Source: Blautia sp. OF03-15BH (GTDB taxonomy: Bacteria; Bacillota; Clostridia; Lachnospirales; Lachnospiraceae). Taken from it: DNA of 64,000 nucleotides. The translations under genes were made by a program, and so were the position numbers. Positions within the stretch are counted from its first letter, which is position 1. The number at the start of each line of letters is the position of its first letter. The stretch lies in assembly GCF_003463065.1 (NCBI RefSeq), contig NZ_QSCM01000010.1, positions 43,385 through 107,384 of the forward strand, given 5' to 3'. Positions 1 through 8,404 of the stretch are shown here, piece after piece. The notes under the pieces were generated by a model. The model searched no databases, was not told the origin of the DNA, and was given only the letters and a program-made list of their open reading frames with translations.

Positions 1-308
1 AGTAATTTGATAGTTTCATGTAAATGCGTCTTCAAGTCTCTTTCAGCAGATTGTTAAAGATACATCAACTTGTTTTTATTTTACCTAATTCATCCAGAAA
101 ATTCAAGTCCCATTTCAAATTTTATTCTCTTTTTAGAGTTTCGCTTTACATTCCTTCCATTTTTCTATATGATGATGCCAGGGTACAAAGGTGCAAAAAC
201 CGTTCGTGCTTGCACGATAAGGGTTTTGACCTTGGGACCCGCCAAACATTCGAAAGCAGCGATTTACGCAGTAAATCAGCAAATCATTATAAGGAAAGAA
301 GGTTTGTC
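1..308. other. T-rich intergenic start of the window
   Basis: No gene could be supported here. The first 180 bases are AT-rich without a recognisable protein. A reading frame is open in phase with the following PHP phosphatase from base 24, but it encodes unconserved-looking sequence and lacks a ribosome binding site, so it is treated as 5' untranslated region. Two hairpins lie in the second half: a long one at 181-240 and a perfect 7-bp stem at 261-277 (GATTTAC/GTAAATC). Confidence 0.6.
181..240 (+). repeat. 60-base near-palindrome upstream of the histidinol phosphatase gene
   Basis: The left arm begins GGGTACAAAGGT and the right arm ends ACCTTGGGACCC. Inner arms CAAAAACC/GGGTTTTG and a perfect apex TCGTGC-TT-GCACGA complete an imperfect hairpin with arms of nearly 30 bases. 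There is no T-run, so it is a poor terminator. It ends about 70 bases before the start codon at 309, so it would lie in the leader if transcription starts upstream. It could be a repeat element or a regulatory RNA structure; sequence alone does not decide. Confidence 0.55.
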
Positions 309-1118
309 ATGGCAGTTGATTTTCATCTGCACTCCGCGTTTTCCGGAGATTCTGAAGCTCCTATGGAGCAGATGATCCTGGAAGGGATCAGGCGCGGGCT
401 CCGGACCATGTGTTTCACGGAGCATATGGATCTGGATTACCCGGAAGAGCCGGGACTTTTTGAAGTAAATACAGAAAGCTACCGTGAAAAATTTCTTCAG
501 ATGAGAGAAAAATACCAGGACCAGATCGAGCTGCTTTTCGGTATTGAACTGGGACTCCAGCCTCATCTTGCCGAAACTCACAGGAACTATCTGAATGAAT
601 GGCCCTTTGATTTCGTCATCGGTTCCTCCCATGTTGTTCACGGAAAGGATCCCTACTATCCTGCTTTTTATGAAGGAAAAGAAGAAGCACAGGCCTATCG
701 GGAATATTTTGAAAGTATCCTGGAAAACCTGGCTGTTTTTGATGAAATGGATGTCTACGGACATATCGACTATGTTGTCCGTTATGGTCCAAATAAAAAT
801 CAATATTATTCTTATGAAGCTTACCGGGAGCTTCTGGATGAGATCCTGAAGGCACTGATCCGTAAGAATATCGGTCTGGAACTCAACACTGCCGGCTATA
901 AATACGGACTTGGACATCCGAATCCCACAGAAGCGGTTCTGAAAAGATATGCAGAGCTGGGCGGAGAAATCCTTACCATCGGTTCCGACGGCCATGCTCC
1001 GGAACAGCTGGCCTGGGATTTCCGGAAAATCCCCTCTCTTCTGAAAGAATGCGGTTTCCGGTATTATACGGTATTCGAGGAACGAATGCCAGTCTTTTAC
1101 CCGGTGGAAACATTCTGA
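309..1118 (+). CDS. hisJ: histidinol-phosphatase, PHP family
   Basis: This is probably the enzyme that removes phosphate from L-histidinol phosphate in histidine synthesis. The 269-residue product has the order of metal ligands expected of the PHP (polymerase and histidinol phosphatase) fold: an N-terminal HLHS motif (H6, H8), TEHMD, a GIELG glutamate, SSHVVHG, YGHIDY and a C-terminal SDGHAP. The ATG at 309 was chosen because AAGGAAAGAAGG lies just upstream and homology-like sequence begins at MAVDFHLHS. The gene stands alone, followed by a terminator shared with the convergent nifU. No other his genes are in the window, so another phosphoesterase role remains possible. Confidence 0.85.
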   Translation: MAVDFHLHSAFSGDSEAPMEQMILEGIRRGLRTMCFTEHMDLDYPEEPGLFEVNTESYREKFLQMREKYQDQIELLFGIELGLQPHLAETHRNYLNEWPFDFVIGSSHVVHGKDPYYPAFYEGKEEAQAYREYFESILENLAVFDEMDVYGHIDYVVRYGPNKNQYYSYEAYRELLDEILKALIRKNIGLELNTAGYKYGLGHPNPTEAVLKRYAELGGEILTIGSDGHAPEQLAWDFRKIPSLLKECGFRYYTVFEERMPVFYPVETF

Positions 1119-1120
1119 CA

Positions 1121-1175
1121 AAAATCCCGCAGACGGTTGCCGGTCTCATTTCCGGCCCTTCTGCGGGATTTTTTA
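1121..1175. terminator. bidirectional rho-independent terminator between hisJ and nifU
   Basis: AAAATCCCGCAGA pairs with TCTGCGGGATTTTTT around an inner GCCGG/CCGGC stem. A-run and T-run on the two sides let it stop transcription from both converging genes. Confidence 0.85.
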
Positions 1176-1181
1176 TAAAGA

Positions 1182-1625
1182 TCAATATTCCTCTTCTTCT
1201 GTCTCCTCACCCTCATGGATGTCTGACTTGGGTTTCTTCAGTCCTTCGATCTTGATATCATGCTTCTCTGCATAATCCCAGAGTGCTGCATGGATCGCCT
1301 CTTCTGCAAGCAGAGAACAATGCACTTTTACAGGCGGCAGTCCATCCAGAGCTTCCATTACGGCTTTATTGGTCACCTGAAGAGCTTCCTGAATGCTCTT
1401 ACCCATGACCATCTCGGTTGCCATACTGCTGGTGGCTACTGCTGCGCCGCAGCCAAAGGTCTTGAACTTACAGTCTCTGATGATGCCATCCTCATCAATA
1501 TCCAGGTAAATTCTCATAATATCACCGCATTTGGCATTTCCTACGGTACCCACACCGCTTGCATTCTCGATCTCTCCTACGTTTCTGGGATGCTGGAAAT
1601 GATCCATTACTTTTTCACTGTACAT
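1182..1625 (-). CDS. nifU: Fe-S cluster assembly scaffold NifU/IscU
   Basis: This scaffold protein receives sulfur from the cysteine desulfurase and iron, builds a transient [2Fe-2S] or [4Fe-4S] cluster in the cytosol and passes it to client proteins. The 147-residue product is the single N-terminal IscU-type domain of NifU. The three ligand cysteines are visible at C33 (NAKCGD), C59 (FGCGAA) and C103 (VHCSLL). The C-terminus is an acidic tail (GEETEEEEY). It is the last gene of the iscR-nifS-nifU operon, 27 bases after nifS. No NifU C-terminal Nfu domain is present, which is usual in Clostridia. Confidence 0.93.
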   Translation of the reverse strand: MYSEKVMDHFQHPRNVGEIENASGVGTVGNAKCGDIMRIYLDIDEDGIIRDCKFKTFGCGAAVATSSMATEMVMGKSIQEALQVTNKAVMEALDGLPPVKVHCSLLAEEAIHAALWDYAEKHDIKIEGLKKPKSDIHEGEETEEEEY

Positions 1626-1652
1626 TTTCTATTCCTCCAAAATGATCTTCTA

Positions 1653-2834
1653 TTACTTCTGTTTCTTGATAAAATCTTCGTAAAGCGGAGACATGCTGCG
1701 GAGTTTGTCAACGATCTCTTTCAGGGAATCCACAACATAGTCCATATCTTCCTTGCTGATCTCTTCATTCAAAGTCAGGCGCAGAGAGCCGTGAGCGATC
1801 TCATGAGGCAGCCCAATGGCCAGCAGCACATGAGAGGGATCCAGAGAACCGGACGTGCAGGCAGACCCGCTGCTTCCACAGATTCCTTTCATATCCAGCA
1901 TGATCAGAAGGGATTCTCCCTCCAGGAACTGGAAGCTGAAATTGGCATTGTTCGGCAGTCTCTTCGTACGGTCACCATTCAGACGGCAGTACGGGATTTC
2001 TGTCAGCACACGCTCAATGAGATAATCTCTGACTTCTCTCTCTTTTGCGGTACGCTCTTCCATGCTGTTCATGGCACGTTCCACTGCTTTGCCAAACCCT
2101 ACGATACCAGGAACATTTTCTGTACCGGCACGACGTTTTCTCTCCTGGGCTCCGCCATGTACAAAGCTTCTGATCTTTACGCCCTTCCGGATATAAAGAA
2201 ATCCGATCCCTTTGGGACCATTTAATTTATGTCCGCTGGCACTGAGCATATCGATATGACAGGCATCTACATGGATGGGCAGCTGGCCAAATGCCTGAAC
2301 GGCATCTGTATGGAAAAGAATTCCATGCTCTTTTGCAATGGCTCCGATCTCTTCAATCGGCTGGATCGTTCCGATCTCATTGTTCGCAAACATGACAGAG
2401 ATCAGGATGGTATCCGGACGAATAGCCTTTTCCAGCTCATCCAGTTTTACCACACCATTTTCATCTACATCCAGATATGTGATCTCAAAACCGCGTTTTT
2501 CCAAATATTCACAGGTATGAAGGATCGCATGATGCTCGATCTTGCTGGTGATGATGTGTTTTCCTTTAGAAGCATATGCTTCTGCAGTCGCCTTCAATGC
2601 CCAGTTATCAGACTCGGAACCACCTGCAGTAAAGTAGATCTCCTCCGGTTTTGCCCCGAGAGAATCAGCTATGGTCTTTCTTGCAGCATCCACTGCCTGT
2701 TTGCTTTTTCCTGCAAACTCATAGACACTGGACGGGTTTCCATAATATTCCGTAAAATAAGGAAGCATTGCCTCTACTACTTCCGGTGCGGTCTTTGTCG
2801 TAGCCGCATTATCAAGATAAATTAATTTTTTCAT
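1653..2834 (-). CDS. nifS: cysteine desulfurase NifS/IscS
   Basis: This PLP enzyme converts cysteine to alanine and holds the sulfur as a persulfide for NifU. The 393-residue product opens with the typical YLDNAATT. The PLP lysine is K203 in SGHKLNGPKG and the persulfide cysteine is C326 in the loop SSGSACTSG, which is the short-motif arrangement of group I (NifS/IscS) enzymes. Its start overlaps the stop of the Rrf2 regulator by four bases (ATGA), so the two are translationally coupled. The pairing with nifU supports general Fe-S assembly; nothing nearby suggests nitrogen fixation. Confidence 0.95.
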   Translation of the reverse strand: MKKLIYLDNAATTKTAPEVVEAMLPYFTEYYGNPSSVYEFAGKSKQAVDAARKTIADSLGAKPEEIYFTAGGSESDNWALKATAEAYASKGKHIITSKIEHHAILHTCEYLEKRGFEITYLDVDENGVVKLDELEKAIRPDTILISVMFANNEIGTIQPIEEIGAIAKEHGILFHTDAVQAFGQLPIHVDACHIDMLSASGHKLNGPKGIGFLYIRKGVKIRSFVHGGAQERKRRAGTENVPGIVGFGKAVERAMNSMEERTAKEREVRDYLIERVLTEIPYCRLNGDRTKRLPNNANFSFQFLEGESLLIMLDMKGICGSSGSACTSGSLDPSHVLLAIGLPHEIAHGSLRLTLNEEISKEDMDYVVDSLKEIVDKLRSMSPLYEDFIKKQK

Positions 2835-3313
2835 GATTTTTCACTCCTTGCACATGGCTCATTGGTTTTATCTGCCGTATGGATCTGTGTCGTCTTCTTC
2901 ACACGTCTGCTTTCTCTGATCAGATCGGATAAACGGATCTCATCTACAGTCTTCTGAATACTTGCATTCATCCGCTCCCAGACATATTTAGTCACACAGA
3001 ACGAAGATTCCTCACAGCCGTCCGCCCGCTCTCCCGGACATTCCACTGCTTTTAAGCTTCCCTCCAGAGCCCGCAGGATATCTCCCACGGAAATCTCACT
3101 GGCAGGCTTTGCCAGATAATATCCTCCGGAGGCGCCTCTGATACTGGTCACCAGACCGGCCTTTTTCAGTTTTGCCATAAGCTGTTCCAGATAGCCCTCG
3201 GAAATATGCTGTCGTTCTGCTATACTATTCAGGGAAACCGCTTCGTTTTCACTGTAGACAGCCAGATCGATCATGGCACTTAAACCATAACGGCCCTTTG
3301 TTGACAACTTCAT
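2831..3313 (-). CDS. iscR: Rrf2/IscR-type Fe-S regulator
   Basis: This is a 160-residue winged-helix regulator whose N-terminus (MKLSTKGRYGLSAMIDLA) and recognition helix (ISEGYLEQLMAKLKKAGLV) are those of the Rrf2 family. Three cysteines at C92, C100 and C106 give the cluster-binding pattern of IscR, so the protein probably senses [2Fe-2S] supply and represses its own operon with nifS and nifU. The start has GGAGGGAAG seven bases upstream. The C-terminal 25 residues are polar and probably disordered. CymR, the cysteine regulator of the same family, lacks these cysteines, which argues for the IscR role. Confidence 0.85.
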   Translation of the reverse strand: MKLSTKGRYGLSAMIDLAVYSENEAVSLNSIAERQHISEGYLEQLMAKLKKAGLVTSIRGASGGYYLAKPASEISVGDILRALEGSLKAVECPGERADGCEESSFCVTKYVWERMNASIQKTVDEIRLSDLIRESRRVKKTTQIHTADKTNEPCARSEKS

Positions 3314-3373
3314 GGCATCTTCCCTCCGTCAGCACTTTTCAATTCCAACTATTTTGCTAGGTTTTGCATTAAA

Positions 3374-3402
3374 AATATAGCACTACCATCCGGTTCTGTC
3401 AA
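3374..3402 (-). promoter_or_regulatory. promoter of iscR-nifS-nifU
   Basis: On the minus strand TTGACA (3397-3402) is followed after exactly 17 bases by TATATT (3374-3379). Just downstream lies AACCTAGCAAAATAGTTGG, a partly symmetric sequence covering the expected start of transcription. It is a plausible Rrf2 operator, but that is inference from position only. Confidence 0.75.
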
Positions 3403-3444
3403 GCCCCCATACTGCATAAACTGAAAGAAAACGGTTGGTTTTCC

Positions 3445-5001
3445 ATGAAACATAAAAAAGCCATCCTGCGTGGTGCTTTCCTTCTCACTGCCGCAGGCTT
3501 TCTGAGCCGGATCATGGGCTTCTTCTACAGAATATTCCTTTCAAGGAGCATTGGTGCAGACGGCCTCGGACTCTACCAGATGATTTTTCCCGTCTTTGCT
3601 CTGGCTCTTTCTTTTACCTCTGCCGGTCTGAATACCGCCGTCTCTCATCAGGTTTCCAGAAAAAATGCCCTCGGAGATAAAAAAGGGGTCTGGGAAGTTT
3701 TTTTCACAGGGGCCGTACTCTCTCTCCTTCTTTCCGGTTTTGCAGCAGGATCGCTCTGGCGCTGTGCAGGAGTTCTGGCAGAAACTTTCCTGAAGGATAT
3801 CCGCTGTGAAGAGCTTCTGAAATATCTGGCGCTCTCTCTGCCCTTCGCCTCTCTCCATTCCATCGTCACAGGCTGTTTTATTGGAAGGAAAAAAGCAGGT
3901 CTTCCAGCCCTCTCTCAGCTTTTTGAGCAGGCGGTCCGCATCCTTTCTTCCCTGCTGCTCTGGCAGATTTTTCTGAAAAAAGAGCTCTCACCAAGCCCGC
4001 TTATTGCCGTAGGCGGCATACTGGCCTCTGAAGTTCTGACCAGTCTTTTCACTCTTCTCCTGCTTCTTCTTCAGAGTCCTGTTTTTCCACTGCCATCTCC
4101 TGCTGTTATGAAAAGAAATATGGAACGGCTGTCGGAAATTGCACTCCCTGTCAGTATGAATCGTTGTATCCTTGGGATCTTTCAAAGCGTGGAAGCTGTT
4201 CTGATCCCGCTGAGACTTCGCCTTTTCGGCTATACCGCCACAGAAGCCTACCGTCATTACGGCACGCTCACAGGCATGGCTCTCCCTCTGGTTCTCTTTC
4301 CCTCTGCCATCACCGGAGCTGTCTCTTTGCTGTTGATCCCGGAGATTTCCGAGGCAGATGCGTTAAATGACCGGCAGGCGATCCTGCGTACGGCCAGAAA
4401 TACCGTTTCCGGCTGCCTGTATCTGGGTATTTTCTGTACCGGCGGCTTTTTTCTGTTCGGGAAAGAACTCGGTCTTTTTCTCTTTCAGAGTGAAGAAGCC
4501 GGCAGTTATATCCGGATCCTTGGCTGGATCTGTCCTTTTTTATATCTCGGAACCACTCTCGCCAGCATCCTGAACAGCCTCGGAAAAACGACGGCCGTCT
4601 TCTTTCAGAATCTTCTGGGAATTCTGATCCGGATTTTTTTTGTCTGGTTTTACATTCCACGATCCGGAATTTCAGGCTGCCTTCTTGGGCTTCTCATTTC
4701 CCAGCTTGTAACGGCACTTTTGTCTCTCCGAACGCTTTTGAAAGCCGTACCGGAATTTGAATTATCCACAAAGGATCTGCTGCTTCCACTGCTTTTTCTG
4801 GGATGGAGCCTGTTCCTTGTCATGCTGGCCGACCGGATCCTGCCCGTTATCATTTCTGTACCTTCTCCGGGCTCCGGCACGGCTCCGTTCCTGCTTTTTC
4901 TGCGGGGAGGTATTTTTGCAGCCTCCTATACACTCCCCGCTTTTATCCGCCTGGAAAACACCTTTGGCTTTTCTTTCCCTGCAAGGTTCAGACAAAAATA
5001 A
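3445..5001 (+). CDS. spoVB: SpoVB-like lipid II/oligosaccharide flippase (MOP superfamily)
   Basis: This is a 518-residue polytopic membrane protein with about 14 hydrophobic segments. Its N-terminus (RGAFLLTAAGFLSRIMGFFYRI) is the signature of the SpoVB/MurJ-like polysaccharide transporter group, which moves undecaprenyl-linked cell-wall precursors across the membrane. In spore formers SpoVB serves cortex synthesis, but several paralogues per genome are common, so the spore role is inference. The gene is divergent from iscR and shares its short intergenic region. It is followed by the secreted repeat protein after 78 bases that contain a strong hairpin. Confidence 0.8.
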   Translation: MKHKKAILRGAFLLTAAGFLSRIMGFFYRIFLSRSIGADGLGLYQMIFPVFALALSFTSAGLNTAVSHQVSRKNALGDKKGVWEVFFTGAVLSLLLSGFAAGSLWRCAGVLAETFLKDIRCEELLKYLALSLPFASLHSIVTGCFIGRKKAGLPALSQLFEQAVRILSSLLLWQIFLKKELSPSPLIAVGGILASEVLTSLFTLLLLLLQSPVFPLPSPAVMKRNMERLSEIALPVSMNRCILGIFQSVEAVLIPLRLRLFGYTATEAYRHYGTLTGMALPLVLFPSAITGAVSLLLIPEISEADALNDRQAILRTARNTVSGCLYLGIFCTGGFFLFGKELGLFLFQSEEAGSYIRILGWICPFLYLGTTLASILNSLGKTTAVFFQNLLGILIRIFFVWFYIPRSGISGCLLGLLISQLVTALLSLRTLLKAVPEFELSTKDLLLPLLFLGWSLFLVMLADRILPVIISVPSPGSGTAPFLLFLRGGIFAASYTLPAFIRLENTFGFSFPARFRQK

Positions 5002-5014
5002 GAATTTTTCCCTT

Positions 5015-5066
5015 GCCAGAACTTTTTTTCTATGCGATGATGATAAAAAAGGAAAAAAGTTCCGGC
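5015..5066 (+). promoter_or_regulatory. hairpin directly before a ribosome binding site
   Basis: GCCAGAACTTTTTT (5015-5028) can pair with AAAAAAGTTCCGGC (5053-5066) with one mismatch. The AGGAGG of the next gene follows immediately at 5067-5072. It may act as a weak terminator or attenuator between the flippase gene and the secreted protein gene. Confidence 0.5.
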
Positions 5067-5079
5067 AGGAGGATGATTC

Positions 5080-5796
5080 ATGAAACAGAAATTTAAAACC
5101 ACGTTCTGTCTTCTGGCTGCGGCATTCTGTCTTCTGTTCCCGGTGAAGGGACAGGCAGCAGATGCCTATGAATGGGTGACTGATACACTCAATGCACGGA
5201 TCCAGTATGTGAATACGACTACAGGAGAACCTTTGAAATCCCAGTTCAAAAAGATCAAGGGCTATACGTATTATTTTGACAAGAACGGCTACGCAGCCAC
5301 CGGTTTTACTAAAATCGACGGTTTTTATTACTACTTTGACAGCACCGGCGCCATGCTGAGAAGTGAATGGCGTGCAAACCGCTATTTTCTCTCCAATGGC
5401 CGTATGGCTGTCAACCAGTATGTGAAAGATGTTTCCGGGCGCGTCTATGTCGGAAAAGACGGTACCCCGGTAGAAAATTATTCCAAGTCCCGTCCCGCTA
5501 AATTCATCAAGGATTCCAAGGGGTTCCGATACCGTAATCTCGATGGCACGTATTCCCGGAAGACCTGGCAGTGTATCAAAGGATCCTGGTATTATTTTTA
5601 TTCCAGTGGCTATATGGCACGGCGTACCAAGCTCGGCAGATATTATGTAGGGATCAATGGCAAAATGGTCACCAATAAATGGGTAAAGATCGGAAATTAC
5701 AAATATTACTACGGTGCAGACGGAAGAATGAAAAAGAAGATCCGGATCAAATCCTCTTCCTCCGGTTCCTCCAGTCCCGTAGTGAATATCAATTAA
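5080..5796 (+). CDS. secreted cell-wall-binding repeat protein (choline-binding type)
   Basis: The 238-residue product has a Sec signal peptide of about 27 residues ending near GQAADAY, then a run of aromatic-glycine repeats such as GYTYYFDKNGYAATGF and GSWYYFYSSGYMARR. These belong to the choline/glucan-binding repeat group seen in surface proteins of Lachnospiraceae and streptococci. There are about seven repeats and no catalytic domain, so the protein probably only attaches to the cell wall or a glycan. The tail is serine-rich (SSSSGSSS). The ligand cannot be told from sequence. Confidence 0.75.
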   Translation: MKQKFKTTFCLLAAAFCLLFPVKGQAADAYEWVTDTLNARIQYVNTTTGEPLKSQFKKIKGYTYYFDKNGYAATGFTKIDGFYYYFDSTGAMLRSEWRANRYFLSNGRMAVNQYVKDVSGRVYVGKDGTPVENYSKSRPAKFIKDSKGFRYRNLDGTYSRKTWQCIKGSWYYFYSSGYMARRTKLGRYYVGINGKMVTNKWVKIGNYKYYYGADGRMKKKIRIKSSSSGSSSPVVNIN

Positions 5797-5820
5797 ACGA
5801 AATCAAAAAACTTTTCACGA

Positions 5821-5857
5821 AAAAACTCCGGTGCGGAAGATCCGCTCCGGAGTTTTT
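5821..5857. terminator. bidirectional terminator between the repeat protein and glgA
   Basis: AAAAACTCCGG pairs with CTCCGGAGTTTTT around an inner GCGGA/TCCGC stem, with A and T runs on the outer sides. It separates two convergent genes. Confidence 0.85.
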
Positions 5858-5881
5858 GTGTGAAGCTGATATTTATTTTCT

Positions 5882-7324
5882 TCAGGGTACCAGCCAGTTG
5901 TACATCTCTTCGTATTTCTTTGCAGAAGCCTTCCAGGAGAAGTCCGCTGCCATGGCACGGTCAATGATCTTATTCCATTCTCTCCGTTTGTCATAGTAAA
6001 CAGACATGGCATATTTGATGGTATTGAACATTTCATGCGCATTATAATTGGTAAAGCTGAAACCGGTTCCGGTTCCATCATACTCATTATAAGGAATTAC
6101 CGTATCCTTTAATCCTCCGGTCTCACGAACGATGGGAAGTGTTCCGTAGCGGAGACTCATCAGCTGGCTCAGTCCACAGGGCTCAAAGAGAGACGGCATT
6201 AGGAATGCATCACAGGAAGCGTAGATCTTATGAGACATCGGTTCTGAATAGTAAATGTTTGCAGACACCTTGCCAGGATATTTCCAGGCAAAATGGCGGA
6301 ACATATTCTCATAGCGCTCTTCACCGGTTCCCAGAACGACCAGCTGAACATCCTGCTGACAGAGCTCATCCATCATATAGGCAATGAGATCAAAGCCTTT
6401 CTGATCTGTCAGACGGGAAACCACACCGATCATAAATTTCTTATCATCCTGCTCCAGTCCCAGTTCCTCCTGCAGAGCCCGTTTGTTTTTCACTTTTTCC
6501 TTACGGAAATTTTTAATGTTATAATTCTTCGTAAGGAAAGCATCCGTTTCCGGATTGTATTCATCGTAATCAATTCCGTTTACGATTCCTCGAAGATCAT
6601 TGGAACGGGCATTGAGAAGACCGTCCAGATGCTCTCCGTAAAACGGAGTCTTGATCTCTTCCGCATAAGTGCTGCTTACGGTTGTAATGGCATCTGCATA
6701 AACCAGACCGCCCTTGAGATAGTTCGCGTCTCCATAAGCTTCCAGCTTATCCGGAGTAAAATAATAAGCCGGAAGGCCGGTGATGTTCCGCACGGTCTTT
6801 ACATCCCAGACGCCCTGGAACTTCAGGTTATGTATCGTCATTACAGACTTGATGCCACGGTAGAATTCATTGTCGCTGAACTGATCCTTCAGGAAAACAG
6901 GGATCAGACCTGTCTGCCAGTCATGGCAGTGGATAATGTCGGGTCGGAAGTTAATATCCGGCAGAATGGAAAGAGCTGCTTTCGAGAAAAATGCAAATTT
7001 TTCAATATCTTCATAAATGTTTCCATAGGGCTTGGGACCGGCAAAATAAAATTCATTGTCAATAAAATAGTACTGGATCCCATCATAGTTCATTCCCAAT
7101 ACACCCACATACTGACTTCTCCAGCCAAGATCCATATAAAAATGAGTAATGTATTCCAGTTTTGATTTGAATTCTTCCTTCATGCACATGTACTTGGGAA
7201 GGATCACTCTGACATCAAAATATTTTTTGTCAAAACACTTTGGCAAAGACCCGACCACATCCGCCAATCCTCCCGTTTTGATAAACGGAACACACTCGGA
7301 AGCGATAAATAATACCCTCTTCAT
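5882..7324 (-). CDS. glgA: glycogen synthase (GT5)
   Basis: This enzyme adds glucose from ADP-glucose to the growing alpha-1,4 glucan. The 480-residue length and the N-terminal KTGGLADVVG motif (K16 binds the nucleotide sugar) fit bacterial GlgA. Later motifs include IHNLKFQG, VNGIDYDEYNP, the second-domain VSRLTDQKG and SLFEPCGLSQLMSLRYG with the catalytic glutamate. GAAACAGGAGGATG lies before the ATG. The gene is isolated: no glgB, glgC, glgD or glgP flanks it, so the glycogen genes are dispersed in this genome. It could supply storage glucan for sporulation, which is inference. Confidence 0.93.
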   Translation of the reverse strand: MKRVLFIASECVPFIKTGGLADVVGSLPKCFDKKYFDVRVILPKYMCMKEEFKSKLEYITHFYMDLGWRSQYVGVLGMNYDGIQYYFIDNEFYFAGPKPYGNIYEDIEKFAFFSKAALSILPDINFRPDIIHCHDWQTGLIPVFLKDQFSDNEFYRGIKSVMTIHNLKFQGVWDVKTVRNITGLPAYYFTPDKLEAYGDANYLKGGLVYADAITTVSSTYAEEIKTPFYGEHLDGLLNARSNDLRGIVNGIDYDEYNPETDAFLTKNYNIKNFRKEKVKNKRALQEELGLEQDDKKFMIGVVSRLTDQKGFDLIAYMMDELCQQDVQLVVLGTGEERYENMFRHFAWKYPGKVSANIYYSEPMSHKIYASCDAFLMPSLFEPCGLSQLMSLRYGTLPIVRETGGLKDTVIPYNEYDGTGTGFSFTNYNAHEMFNTIKYAMSVYYDKRREWNKIIDRAMAADFSWKASAKKYEEMYNWLVP

Positions 7325-7399
7325 ACTTCATCCTCCTGTTTCTGATAGTTCTTGCTTATAAAAGATATTATACCGCATTCTCCGGAAAAAGCCAACAAT

Positions 7400-8200
7400 T
7401 TATCTGTTTTTATATTCCAGCCGGATCCGGTCTGCGATCAGAGCGATAAACTCTGAATTGGTAGGTTTTCCCTTCCCTCCGCTGACCGTATATCCGAAGA
7501 GTTCTTCGATCGTATCCATCTTTCCACGGCTCCATGCCACTTCGATCGCATGACGAATCGCCCGTTCTACCCTGCTCGGCGTTGTCTGATGCTTCTTCGC
7601 TATGGTGGGGTAGAGAATCTTGGTAATGGAATTCAGCATATCCATGTCTCCCACTGACATGATAATGGCATCTCTCAAATACTGATAACCCTTGATATGC
7701 GCCGGCACACCGATCTCATGAATGATCTCTGTCACATCCGTCTCCAGGTTCCGTTCCATGTATTCTGCCTTGCTTTCATAGGCATTCACCTTACGGACTT
7801 CCTGAAAATTCTTCTCACTCCGGCTTTTTCTCACATGTTTGATCCGGCTGATCACCATATCGTTATCAAATGGCTTTAAAATATAGTAATTGGCTCCCAG
7901 TGCAAAAGCATCCTCCGTGATCTTTTCCTGCCCCACAGCAGTGATCACGATAAAGGCAGGGTGTTTTTTCATGCTTTTGTCTGCATTCACCCGTTCCATC
8001 ACCGTCAGTCCATCCACCTTCGGCATGATAATATCCAGAAGGACCACATCCGGCTCTTTTGTCTTGATGATATCGTAAAGTTCTTCTCCGTTTCCGGCTT
8101 TTCCTACAACGTTCAGCTCTTCATCACTGCTCACGATCCGGTCAAGAAGCTCCACAACCCGCTCGTTATCGTCAGCAATGGCCACATTCAGCTTTTCCAT
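7400..8200 (-). CDS. spo0A: sporulation master regulator Spo0A
   Basis: This response regulator switches cells into sporulation. The start at 8200 ([12 protein letters not shown]) was chosen because GGAGGAAAAACCAG precedes it. The receiver domain has acidic residues D10/D11, the phosphorylated D56 (LLDIIMP) and the lysine of YYILKPFD. The C-terminal DNA-binding domain carries the highly conserved family sequence around [17 protein letters not shown] and ends in [21 protein letters not shown]. Length (266 residues) matches the family. It follows spoIVB, the usual gene order, but has its own promoter and a 145-base leader built mostly of a palindromic repeat element. Confidence 0.97.
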   Translation of the reverse strand: MEKLNVAIADDNERVVELLDRIVSSDEELNVVGKAGNGEELYDIIKTKEPDVVLLDIIMPKVDGLTVMERVNADKSMKKHPAFIVITAVGQEKITEDAFALGANYYILKPFDNDMVISRIKHVRKSRSEKNFQEVRKVNAYESKAEYMERNLETDVTEIIHEIGVPAHIKGYQYLRDAIIMSVGDMDMLNSITKILYPTIAKKHQTTPSRVERAIRHAIEVAWSRGKMDTIEELFGYTVSGGKGKPTNSEFIALIADRIRLEYKNR

Positions 8201-8234
8201 CTGGTTTTTCCTCCAAATCCTTTTTTGTCTTTCT

Positions 8235-8346
8235 GTGACTATTTGGCAAAGCGGACATTCGCGATCCGCTTTCGCCACCTGGTCGTGAATGCAGTCTCTT
8301 CGCGATTATCAGCGGGGGAATGCTTATTCTGCGTTCAAATAGCCAC
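8235..8346. repeat. 112-bp palindromic repeat element (copy A) inside the spo0A leader
   Basis: The ends GTGACTATTTG (8235-8245) and CAAATAGCCAC (8336-8346) are inverted repeats with one mismatch. Inside are a left module with the stem AGCGGA/TCCGCT (8250-8270) and a right module AGCGGGGGAATGCTTATTCT onward (8311-8342). The left module recurs at 36661, 59398 and 62832 and the right module at 34564. Copy A is the only one with both modules, so it looks like the most complete member of the family. It sits between the spo0A promoter and its ribosome binding site. Confidence 0.75.
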
Positions 8347-8352
8347 AAAAAT

Positions 8353-8381
8353 ATTATAATAAGGCCCTCTGAAAATCGCAA
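8353..8381 (-). promoter_or_regulatory. probable vegetative promoter of spo0A
   Basis: On the minus strand TTGCGA (8376-8381) and TATAAT (8353-8358) are separated by 17 bases. Transcription would start near 8346, at the very end of the repeat element, so the whole element would be in the mRNA leader. Confidence 0.65.
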
Positions 8382-8404
8382 CCAGAAGTTATCTCCCTTT
8401 CTCG

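Noticed and set aside
24..308. In-frame N-terminal extension of the histidinol phosphatase
   Set aside because: It encodes unusual basic and aromatic sequence, spans a long hairpin and has no ribosome site; the family begins at the ATG of 309.
1260..2225. 321-codon plus-strand frame opposite nifU and nifS
   Set aside because: Antisense to two certain genes and crossing their gap; no recognisable protein.
1653..2834. Nitrogen-fixation role for NifS and NifU
   Set aside because: There are no nifH, nifD or nifK genes; the IscR-type regulator indicates general Fe-S assembly.
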